NCBI GenBank assembly: GCA_900128585.1
Contig: LT642588.1
Span: forward strand, 1 to 13,286
Origin: Stramenopiles sp. TOSAG23-3
Taxonomy: Eukaryota > Sar
Length of the DNA: 13,286 bases
Direction: 5' to 3'
A program made the position numbers and the translations under genes. Of this stretch, positions 1 to 6,747 are shown piece after piece; positions within the stretch are counted from its first letter, which is position 1, and the number at the start of each line of letters is the position of its first letter. The notes below the pieces were generated by a model, which saw only the letters and a list, made by a program, of their open reading frames with translations, ran no database searches and was not told where the DNA came from.

Positions 1-4
1 CGGT

Positions 5-442
5 ATGATCCTGGTTCGTGGAGGCAGGGGTTGGAGATCCGTCCACCCTATAACAGGAAGGACATGTTTTCCCGGGCCAACTGACTTACCAGTATGTATT
101 TGCGGAAAAGGCGAAATCTGCACCCAGGAAAGTTATATTGGTTGCGCAACAGGAAAATGCGAGTCGGTCCAACAAAGGCGACTGAGGCACGGTGACACCA
201 GACACTCAACTGGTGTGATTTTCCGTGAAAATGGTGATGTCGTGCATCCACGCACAGGTGTGATATTTCATGGAGATGGTACTGTCACACATACACGCAC
301 TGGTGTGGTATTCCATGGAAATGGTGGTGGTGTCACACATACACGCTCTGGTGTGCACTTTTCTGCAGATGAAGCCGCAGACGAAGAAGACACAGACGAC
401 CTTGGGAACCGTTGGGACTTTTTCGATGACGATAACGAGTAG
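5..442 (+). CDS. Cys-rich protein with tandem His/Gly repeats (5'-partial, unknown function)
   Basis: I do not recognise this 145-residue frame as a known family. The frame is open to the left edge, so the first ATG may be internal and the real protein longer. Residues 21-52 hold six cysteines (21, 31, 33, 39, 47, 52), a spacing that could form a small disulfide-rich or metal-binding module. Residues 69-114 are three near-identical units of 15-16 residues of the form TGVIFHGDGTVTHTR, with a fourth partial unit from 115. The last 25 residues are very acidic (DEEDTDD, FDDDNE). No membrane segment is visible. Coding is supported by protein-level conservation between the repeat units and by GC content above the spacer. 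A TAG at 440-442 ends the frame, but a further copy of the repeat core lies out of frame downstream, so this may not be the true C-terminus. It converges with the symporter gene. Confidence 0.55.
   Translation: MILVRGGRGWRSVHPITGRTCFPGPTDLPVCICGKGEICTQESYIGCATGKCESVQQRRLRHGDTRHSTGVIFRENGDVVHPRTGVIFHGDGTVTHTRTGVVFHGNGGGVTHTRSGVHFSADEAADEEDTDDLGNRWDFFDDDNE
209..346 (+). repeat. Tandem coding repeat, three units of 45-48 bp
   Basis: Units at 209-253, 254-298 and 299-346 encode TGVIFRENGDVVHPR, TGVIFHGDGTVTHTR and TGVVFHGNGGGVTHTR. The DNA is also similar between units, for example the shared cacacatacacgc before the next Thr/Ser-Gly. A fourth partial unit (SGVHF) starts at 347. The spacing fits recent internal duplication within one gene. 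Alternating hydrophobic residues and Gly/Asp turns would suit a repeated beta-hairpin, but that is inference. Confidence 0.75.
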
Positions 443-524
443 GGCGCAAAGATGACTTGGCACAACGCATGGGCCTCAAAGTGCACGAAAAAAAACGTGC
501 CCGCATGGGTATTACTGCTGCAAG

Positions 525-621
525 GGGGCATGTCAAAAGGCACACCCATACACGCAGTGGAGCGCTCAATCTAACCATTGGACTAGGGTATGAGGAAGCT
601 AAATTTAATTATGATACTTAA
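525..621 (+). other. Possible last exon, or a broken repeat copy, of the repeat protein
   Basis: In a different frame from the upstream CDS, the sequence reads GHVKRHTHTRSGALNLTIG and runs to a TAA at 619-621. The HTHTRSG part matches the THTRSG/THTRTG junction of the upstream repeats in both protein and DNA. An 86-nt GT-AG segment at 439-524 (donor GA|GTAGGG, acceptor CTGCAAG|G) would join the upstream frame to this one without a stop. The other reading is a degenerate repeat copy after a frameshift. The splice is inferred from the sequence only. Confidence 0.3.
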
Positions 622-656
622 ATAACAGCCAAAATTTTCTTGTTTTTTTGTATTAT
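591..656 (+). repeat. Dispersed repeat, copy A (3' flank of the repeat-protein gene)
   Basis: A stretch beginning tgaggaagctaaatttaatt is followed, with small gaps, by cttaaata, aacagcc and attttcttgtt. The same blocks occur in the same order at 11871-11930. In this copy the first 30 bp overlap the end of the possible last exon. No ORF or terminal inverted repeat of its own is visible. Confidence 0.7.
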
Positions 657-773
657 TTCACCTGCCACGCCGTTGCCGGTGCGGTGGTACTGGTAGAAGC
701 CCTTTTATAAACAAAGATTAATTATAAACTTTTTTTACTATGCCTGGGTAGTCGTCATATATCAAGGATTTCG
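622..773. other. Short convergent spacer with a GC-rich island
   Basis: This spacer lies between the repeat-protein gene and the end of the symporter. Most of it is AT-rich, but 661-702 is about 69 percent GC (29 of 42 bases), which is striking among the spacers. No frame through the island is long enough to call. It would lie in the 3' UTR of the symporter, or be a leftover piece of coding DNA. Confidence 0.4.
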
Positions 774-2804
774 TTACATGGCCCAGCTGTTTCGATTCCG
801 CGGTTCTGACAATTCCACTGTCACGTCACCACTTTTCACACTATCGTCGTAACTGGTGTCCCAACTGTCTACTGTGACAACGCCAATGATACAACCAATA
901 ACCATGAGCATCAATTGCCAAAAGGCCCAGGAAGGCAGACCAGCTATGATTTCATTCGGTTTACCGTTATAATCTAGCACAGCGTATCCGGGTACATCTT
1001 TGATGTCTGGGTCGATGATTCCAATGCGAGGAAACACCTGTGCTATGAGAAGGAAGCCCATTGCAGCTACTGCCCAGCCCCCCTTGTAGAATATCGGTTC
1101 GAACTTTTTCTGCATATAGTCAACAATCCTGGCATGAGTTAGGCGTGGTCCATATTCGGTCGTTGTTATCAGCTCATCCTGATCATTTGCACCTGAAAAT
1201 TGTAAATGCACGATTGTACAATACGCCAAGTTCATCATTGCACCCACAAGCGCATTGAAGCCTGCGCTGAGTTTAACGGCGTCTTCATGGACGGCGTTCC
1301 AAATGGGGTAGATATCATCACTGTTACCGGCAATGACAACGTTGTAGACCGCCAGGATTAAAAATACGCTCAGCCCTACAACGCACCCACCGAAGACGAC
1401 CCGCTCTTTAATGTCTGTGTACATGCCGAAATAGAATGCGGGCAAAATCTGCCATGCTATCCCACCTTGCAAGGTTAACAAAACGTTGTAGCTGACTCCG
1501 TCCACCGGGTCTTTCGTAGCCTCCATAAATAGAGCTAAAGCTAGTGACAGGGCAACAGTTACCACGCTGACGACCCTGCCATAATTAACAATCTGTTCAG
1601 ACGAGGCGTTCGGCTTGAGCCAGTTCTTGAAAATATCGACGGTGAAAGTATTCGAAGTTCCCAGGAGAGAGCTGTCGGCAGTCGACATGATACCCGCAAT
1701 GGCCGCAAGAATCAAAATGTACATTAACAGCGATTGGCCAATGTCTCCATTTACGCGCCCCTCGTACAACCACTGGTTCAAGAACATAAAGAAGCCCTTG
1801 TTGTTTTGGTATTCTTCTTGGTAGCCTACCTTGTTGGCAAGGACAGTTAGGCCAAGCAGCACGCCACCAGTTTGCGCCAGGTAGTTGTTGAGGAAAATTG
1901 TTTTAGTCACCGACTTGATGTCACCGACAGTACGCCCCGAAAAAAGGCGCTGGATCATGAACGGATTTAGGGAATAGCTTAGCATCGATATCGAGAAAAT
2001 CAGCATGTTTATGTTGTTGAGATGAGAGGGCGTCCTCGTGAAGAAACTCTTCACGGTCTCGCGCTCAACGTAATTGATACAACCGTACGTCAAATTTCCA
2101 AGCTTTTTGGAGTTGACGCATTTCTGATCTTGGTAGGCAACTTGGCCCGCGAAAGCACCGTGCTTTACAGCGATAGCACATGGAATAATTATGAACACAG
2201 CAATCATTACCGCCCCTTCCACTGCATCAGTATAGGCGACAGATCGCATACCACCGAAGTATTCATAAACCAAGCACATTACGGCACTTACCGGGGCAAC
2301 CACCCAGAAGGAAATTGCTCCGGCAGTAAGTTGGCTGATAAGGTTGCCCAAAGCGTGAAACTGCACGGCGATGTACATCAATTGTGGAACGCACATTGAG
2401 AACACTGCCATGAGTTTTAGCCTGTTTGAGTTGAATCGATCCATGATAAAGTCTCCGGGACTCATGTACTTTCGTACGGTGGACAAACGCCTGAGTCTGG
2501 GATACAGGGCAATCATACTTATTCCAAGCGCAAGGCTCATGCTGAACCACCTGATTCCGTTGTAACCTTGTTTGTAGGAGTCGTTGGGTACCCCAACAAC
2601 AGTGTAGCCACTGAAACAGCTGGCGAACGTGGTAAGGTACAAAACGACAGCACCGAAATTTTTCCCGGCCAGGAAGTGCGTCGTCACCTCATCCCCAGTA
2701 GTGCCCGCTTCTTCACGGTTGTTTTTGTTAGCACAGAACGTGACCACGCTCGTAGCTACAACGTAGAAGGCTAGCACGACATAAATTCCAGTATTGTCCG
2801 ACAT
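774..2804 (-). CDS. Sodium:solute symporter (SLC5/SSF family)
   Basis: This is a 676-residue polytopic membrane protein that should use the sodium gradient to take up a small solute; the substrate cannot be told. About 14-15 hydrophobic segments span residues 6 to 646, slightly more than the usual 13-span core, with two extra segments near 573-594 and 624-646 and a short polar C-terminal tail. Two family hallmarks are clear. The first helix reads ASCFSGY at 61-67, followed by GVPNDSYKQG. The sodium-site helix reads AGIMSTADSSLLGTSN at 370-385, with S374/T375 matching the serine/threonine pair that binds sodium at the Na2 site in PutP and vSGLT. GGMRSVAYTDAVEG at 184-197 is also typical. The start has A at -3 (accATG), and a TAA lies in frame four codons upstream. 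The stop is TAA. No introns. It is divergent from the SPFH gene across 1.3 kb. Confidence 0.93.
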   Translation of the reverse strand: MSDNTGIYVVLAFYVVATSVVTFCANKNNREEAGTTGDEVTTHFLAGKNFGAVVLYLTTFASCFSGYTVVGVPNDSYKQGYNGIRWFSMSLALGISMIALYPRLRRLSTVRKYMSPGDFIMDRFNSNRLKLMAVFSMCVPQLMYIAVQFHALGNLISQLTAGAISFWVVAPVSAVMCLVYEYFGGMRSVAYTDAVEGAVMIAVFIIIPCAIAVKHGAFAGQVAYQDQKCVNSKKLGNLTYGCINYVERETVKSFFTRTPSHLNNINMLIFSISMLSYSLNPFMIQRLFSGRTVGDIKSVTKTIFLNNYLAQTGGVLLGLTVLANKVGYQEEYQNNKGFFMFLNQWLYEGRVNGDIGQSLLMYILILAAIAGIMSTADSSLLGTSNTFTVDIFKNWLKPNASSEQIVNYGRVVSVVTVALSLALALFMEATKDPVDGVSYNVLLTLQGGIAWQILPAFYFGMYTDIKERVVFGGCVVGLSVFLILAVYNVVIAGNSDDIYPIWNAVHEDAVKLSAGFNALVGAMMNLAYCTIVHLQFSGANDQDELITTTEYGPRLTHARIVDYMQKKFEPIFYKGGWAVAAMGFLLIAQVFPRIGIIDPDIKDVPGYAVLDYNGKPNEIIAGLPSWAFWQLMLMVIGCIIGVVTVDSWDTSYDDSVKSGDVTVELSEPRNRNSWAM

Positions 2805-2909
2805 GGTGTTGTTTTATTTACTCCTTTAAAGTGTTCCTTTCCCGTTAACTGTGTGATATAATTTGTGTAATTTTTTCTTCGGATACCAAAAGTCTATATC
2901 TCACGAAGA

Positions 2910-3041
2910 ATGAAAGGAAAAGCTTTAAACTTTGGCGGTGGTCTCGCCGTGAAGAAGAAGTTCGAAGAAGTTTTATTTTTTAATTTAATAAAAGAAAAGT
3001 TTCATAAATTAGTACGTAATAATACCAAGGTAGCTAGCTGA
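2910..3041 (+). CDS. Small ORF or orphan first exon, 43 codons (uncertain)
   Basis: An ATG at 2910 opens a frame that begins MKGKALNFGGGLAVKKKFEE and ends at TGA 3039-3041. Only the first 20 or so codons (to about 2970) lie in GC-richer, coding-like sequence; the rest is AT-rich spacer that encodes a low-complexity tail. That sharp change at GAAGAA|GTTTTATT looks like an exon-intron border, but no matching downstream exon is visible before the SPFH gene. Other readings: a leftover piece of a lost gene, or 5' leader of the symporter on the opposite strand, about 100 bp from its start. No family recognised. Confidence 0.25.
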   Translation: MKGKALNFGGGLAVKKKFEEVLFFNLIKEKFHKLVRNNTKVAS

Positions 3042-3123
3042 ATAATAGTACTACGGTACGAAATAGTGATAAAATGGCTGGCTACTCCTCGTATTCTAGT
3101 CTCTAATCTCTAATAATAATGCA

Positions 3124-3148
3124 AATAGAATAGAATAGAATAGAATAG
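3124..3148. repeat. Pentanucleotide microsatellite (aatag)5
   Basis: Five perfect tandem copies of aatag lie in AT-rich spacer. This is a simple-sequence repeat with no sign of function. Confidence 0.95.
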
Positions 3149-3302
3149 TCGTCTTTTTGTTGAGGAATTTTGTTCTTCTCCGAACTTATTTATTTTATAG
3201 ATATTTGATGTTAGACGACTATTTATTTAAATACAGTATTAATTAAATATCAAAACAACAGCAAATGTTTTTTTAAAATTATTATATCCTCGTATTATTA
3301 CA

Positions 3303-3350
3303 GTATTATAATAGAAGAGTAAAAGTATTATTACTCTTCTATTATAATAC
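3303..3350. repeat. Perfect 20-bp inverted repeat with 8-nt loop
   Basis: The left arm at 3303-3322 (gtattataatagaagagtaa) is the exact reverse complement of the right arm at 3331-3350. The loop at 3323-3330 is aagtatta. All 20 positions pair, and pairing stops at both borders. It lies in the middle of the divergent spacer, about 500 bp from the symporter start and 780 bp from the SPFH start, and is not at the end of a gene. It could be a cruciform, a tiny hairpin-type mobile element or a small RNA hairpin. Confidence 0.95.
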
Positions 3351-3940
3351 ATTGTTGCATTCATTCCATATTTTAGAACTAGATTTACGTACTGTATTTT
3401 ATTAGTTGTCTTATTAGTTATATCTAATATTTGTTTGTTTGATATATTAATGGCACTGTATAATATACCTTGATATTGTACATTACATTGAAAGAAGATA
3501 TTTTGCTTATTATTTTACATTACAGTACGCGTATACTGTGTCTATCTAATTGAAAATAAGATTAGAGAATTGACACAATTGACTAGCTATAATATAATAA
3601 AAATAAATAGAACGACTAATATAAATACGCGACGCTATTTGTATCGTAATTTTACAATTTAAACATTATTAAAAAAGTGATTCTGTTTCAACTGTCCTGT
3701 TCTTGTACTCTTCACTGTATTATAGCCTCGTACGTACCAGCTAAAATAGATATACACTACTAAGAAAACATTCATATAAATGAATTCAACGTTTTTGTTT
3801 ATATTTATTTTCTTAAACATTATTATTTTACATTAAAAAACACGAGGTCATGTATGTAAATTATGTAATTTAATTTAAAATAAAAAGATAATTGTTGCAT
3901 GTTGTTACAGCAGCAGCAGAAGAATTGTTAGAGTAAAAAA

Positions 3941-4068
3941 GTAAGAAGTGGGTGTTTGTTTATGCGTTAGTGTGAGTGATTCTGAGCAAAAAAAAGAAGG
4001 GGGGGCGTTTAAGCATTTCTGCTATCGGAAGATCAAGGATCCTGTTTCTAAGTAAAAAAATATTTCAG
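3941..4068 (+). other. Possible 5'-UTR intron of the SPFH gene
   Basis: A GTAAGA donor-like site at 3941 and a TATTTCAG|G acceptor-like site ending at 4068 frame a 128-nt stretch whose first half is rich in G and T. It would be removed from the 5' leader and leave the coding region unchanged. A similar arrangement lies before RPB2. Based on splice consensus only. Confidence 0.3.
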
Positions 4069-4125
4069 GTAACATCCTATCAATTGTCTGTTGGGAAGTA
4101 ACGTGTTCACCATCAAACGATTGTC

Positions 4126-5487
4126 ATGGGGGAAAACGGTGCGGGGAAGGCGTGCCTTATATGCGTCGTAGCCCTTGGGGCGCTTTTGACAGTGATTCTG
4201 GTGCCATTGAGTTTTCAATACGTTGACTTCACCGAGTATGGTTTGCATTACCACACTATTTCAAAGGTCATAGAGCCGACGACTGCATATGAAGCGACCC
4301 GAGTAATGGGAGGGCCGTCTAAAGGCTTTCATATCTACCCGAAAACTATCCAGTTTGTCATATTCAATGGCACCGACCTTAAGAAGGCCATTGGCCTAAA
4401 GGACAAAATAGGCGGAAGCTTTGTGTGCGAGCTGAGCATGGGCTACAAGCTCGACAAGGAGTTCATTTACAACATATTCTCCACCTACAAGTCCCAATAC
4501 GAGCAATCGTACTTGACAAACATTCGCGCAGCGGTCAGGCAGGGTGCCCAAAGCTATTCCATGTATGACTTTGTAAAGGCGGGGCAACGGAGCACTATCG
4601 AGAAGGACCTGTTTGGCATTGTCGAGAAGGTTCTACGCGGACGATACACCATATCAAAATCCGGAAGTACGCAGTCCAGTGGAAACTCTACAGAAGGGGA
4701 GAGTTTTGAAAAATGCCCAGAGGGCGAGTCCTGTGATTTCAAAGGTGGGGCGAGCTTGATGTTCTTTAAACTTGGGCTTTGCAATCTCGATCCATCCAAA
4801 GAGGCAATTATTCTGAGCACGGAGGAGAACAACATTTTGCCAAAGATCACGGGGGAGGAGCAAAAGTTGGACAAGATAAAGAAAGACACGGAGATCATGG
4901 TAGAGCAATACGCTCAAAACCTAACAACCCTGAAAGACTTGACACAGAAGGAAATTGATTCCACCGTCGCAACTATCGAGCAGAGAGAAAAAGGGATCAC
5001 CGAACAGACGAACAAAAAGGTGGCTGAGATAGCCGCAACTTCCGAGAAATCGGTGAGGGTGTACACTGCCGACACGGCAAACCAGCAGTCGAAGAAGCAG
5101 ATTCCGTTGTCTCTGGAGCGCCAAGAAACCATAAGAAAGGTCAACGTAATCACGCAGCAAACCAAGCTGCTTGAAATTCGGAAAGAGAAAACAATTCGAA
5201 CGGTCCGTGCAAATGCGGACAAGAACGTGATCAAAATTCTAGCAACAAGCCGCGCCAATGCAATAAAGACCCAGGCTGCTGCACTTAAAGTTGCCTTTGA
5301 AGGATTCAAAACTAATTTGACCTTTAGCCCCAGCGAGTTAAATGCATTGCATTGGACGGACTTTATCTCCGACCACAGTGCTTCAAATCTGCACTTTGAT
5401 ATTCAAAAACCCACCAAATTGCAGTTGGACGGGCAGCAAAACCTGTACTTTGACTCACTTTACGACCCGTCGCCGGCAAGGCTTTAA
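4126..5487 (+). CDS. Membrane-anchored SPFH/Band 7 (prohibitin-like) protein
   Basis: The protein is 453 residues. A single hydrophobic helix at 9-30 near the N-terminus would anchor it. Residues 31-170 have the look of an SPFH/Band 7 domain, including the helix YLTNIRAAVRQGAQSY at 129-144. A Ser/Gly/Glu-rich insertion at about 175-210 (two cysteines, 197 and 203) interrupts the domain before its last strands. Residues 233-390 are a long, highly charged helical region like the helical tail of flotillins and prohibitins, and the last 60 residues are more globular. Proteins of this type form large rings on membranes; which membrane is used here is not visible. The start has G at -3 and G at +4, with an in-frame TAA nine codons upstream. 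The family call rests on architecture and partial motif similarity, so it is less certain than RPB2 or the symporter. It is convergent with the membrane-protein gene. Confidence 0.7.
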   Translation: MGENGAGKACLICVVALGALLTVILVPLSFQYVDFTEYGLHYHTISKVIEPTTAYEATRVMGGPSKGFHIYPKTIQFVIFNGTDLKKAIGLKDKIGGSFVCELSMGYKLDKEFIYNIFSTYKSQYEQSYLTNIRAAVRQGAQSYSMYDFVKAGQRSTIEKDLFGIVEKVLRGRYTISKSGSTQSSGNSTEGESFEKCPEGESCDFKGGASLMFFKLGLCNLDPSKEAIILSTEENNILPKITGEEQKLDKIKKDTEIMVEQYAQNLTTLKDLTQKEIDSTVATIEQREKGITEQTNKKVAEIAATSEKSVRVYTADTANQQSKKQIPLSLERQETIRKVNVITQQTKLLEIRKEKTIRTVRANADKNVIKILATSRANAIKTQAAALKVAFEGFKTNLTFSPSELNALHWTDFISDHSASNLHFDIQKPTKLQLDGQQNLYFDSLYDPSPARL

Positions 5488-5798
5488 GTCGGTGGGATGG
5501 AGGATAGAGAGAAAAAAAAAATCTTGCTTTCTTGTCAAAAGTGTCTGGCCAAAGATTTAATGTGCTCCTATTTAAAAAAACAGTAAGGACTTTATTAAAA
5601 GAATTCTCATTTTCTAAAAGAACAAACAAATTGGCTGTTAATTCAAAAGTAATTGAAAAAAACAAAAATTACATAGTATCATATATGCTTATTTTCCCTT
5701 TTTTTAATTAAATGTTTATGCGAGTAGTAATGAATAGATTATGCGCGCGTGTTATCTGTGTGTGTAAAATTCTCTCTTGAGATTTAAAATAAATTGAT
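5488..5798. other. Convergent 3' spacer
   Basis: This AT-rich spacer of 311 bp lies between the ends of the SPFH gene (+) and the four-span protein gene (-). It contains A and T runs, a gcgcgcg/tgtgtgtg patch near 5742-5764 and an aataaa at 5788-5793 on the + strand that could serve as a polyadenylation signal. Both 3' UTRs must fit here or overlap. No gene is visible. Confidence 0.5.
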
Positions 5799-6500
5799 TT
5801 ACGGCTGCAACACATCAGTGTAGGCCGGCATCGGGCCACGGGTCATGTCATCCTCGTCTTCATCCTGCCCGAGCACGTGTCCTTCGCCATGGAAATGCGC
5901 CTGGCCGTCGAATCCTATGTGTGTTTCTTCCTCTGTCACATCACGCCGGTGTGCTCTCTGATGGACAATCCTAAGCCAACGATCGTACCGGGTGTCTTCC
6001 CTTTCTTTATCTTCAGCTTTGAACAACCACCAGGCGAGAAATATTTCTATGGAAAACATGATTATCAACACGACACTCAGTACTATCCCAGACCACCACT
6101 GCCACATGGCCAGGTTCCTGTAATCGTACTCGTTTATGCCGACCGGCGGGGGGACCGTGGGCCTGCTCATGATCATTTCAACAAAAATCGTAAGCGTCAG
6201 GCCAAAGTTCACGCTGAGGACAACCAAAAAGTTTAGCAACGTCTGTTGAGACTCGCACTGAAGCAAAAAAGAAGTGCAGTCCTCCAGGGAGGGCGCTTTG
6301 TTCGGATGACGCCAATACTTGCGCAGCACAAAAAAACCAACGGTTACCATATAAAAATCCAAAAACGCGGCAAAAAAAGAGTACGACAGCACTCTAACAA
6401 ACGCTAAAAATATATGGGCAAACACAAATATGAACAACGTTCTGCCCAGAAAGCGCCCTTTCGGGCTAATCTCTTTGTACTTTTCACGACCCAAACACAT
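5799..6500 (-). CDS. Four-span membrane protein with His-rich acidic tail (unknown function)
   Basis: I do not recognise a family for this 233-residue protein. Hydrophobic segments lie at about 21-38, 41-60, 88-110 and 134-160, giving four spans with both ends probably on the same side. A Pro-rich loop (RPTVPPPVG, 113-121) joins spans 3 and 4. From 161 the protein is soluble and charged, then carries a His/Gly stretch (HIGFDGQAHFHGEGHVLG, 194-211) and an acidic run (DEDEDD, 213-218). No signal peptide apart from the first span. The start is fixed because TGA lies directly before the ATG in the same frame; the Kozak context is weak. The stop is TAA. The fairly GC-rich sequence continues upstream to about 6640, which fits a 5' leader or an unseen upstream exon. 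Coding is supported by composition, the clean membrane topology and the frame length. Confidence 0.75.
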   Translation of the reverse strand: MCLGREKYKEISPKGRFLGRTLFIFVFAHIFLAFVRVLSYSFFAAFLDFYMVTVGFFVLRKYWRHPNKAPSLEDCTSFLLQCESQQTLLNFLVVLSVNFGLTLTIFVEMIMSRPTVPPPVGINEYDYRNLAMWQWWSGIVLSVVLIIMFSIEIFLAWWLFKAEDKEREDTRYDRWLRIVHQRAHRRDVTEEETHIGFDGQAHFHGEGHVLGQDEDEDDMTRGPMPAYTDVLQP

Positions 6501-6702
6501 TCAGAGCACGGTTTTAACACAGCGGCATGCACCAGCGGCCCTCTATTGGCGTGGAAAGAAAAACGATTAAACTGCAGTGGTTTTAGAAGTCCGTATCTTG
6601 AATTTTCAAGAAACAGTAAGTCATCCGCTTCAAAAACCAACGAATTTTAAAAAATCACACACTTTTAATCATCGAAGTAATATAAACAGGAAAATTTCGT
6701 TG

Positions 6703-6747
6703 TTCTTTTTTTTTTTGTTTTCCTTTTTTTTTTTTTTTTCTTTTTTC
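6703..6747. repeat. Poly-T/pyrimidine tract
   Basis: A nearly pure pyrimidine run, broken by one G at 6717, includes an uninterrupted run of 16 T. In the coding sense of the leftward gene it is an A-rich purine tract about 200-250 bp before the start. Such tracts often exclude nucleosomes at promoters, but no function can be shown here. Confidence 0.85.

Larger units (their letters stand above)
2805..4125. other. AT-rich divergent spacer with putative promoters for two genes
   Basis: This 1.3-kb spacer separates the 5' ends of the symporter (-) and the SPFH gene (+), so promoters for both should lie here. It is very AT-rich except for about 2900-2970 and the last 220 bp before the SPFH start. 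It holds a pentanucleotide microsatellite, a perfect hairpin, two copies of a 10-mer (tcctcgtatt at 3086-3095 and 3287-3296) and a G7 run near 4000. I see no tRNA-like B box and no long coding frame. No promoter element can be placed with confidence. Confidence 0.6.

Noticed and set aside
1091-1105. ggttcgaac resembling a tRNA B box
   Set aside because: It lies inside the symporter coding region, with no A box or cloverleaf around it; no tRNA found elsewhere in the window.
3010-4000. CRISPR-like or prokaryotic array in the repetitive AT-rich spacer
   Set aside because: Repeats are simple microsatellites and homopolymers without regular unit-spacer spacing, and the context is eukaryotic.
6404-6650. 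Overlapping 78-codon frames on both strands across the start of the four-span protein gene
   Set aside because: They overlap the gene's N-terminus in other frames and encode no recognisable pattern; more likely leader sequence with residual GC content. An upstream exon cannot be excluded.
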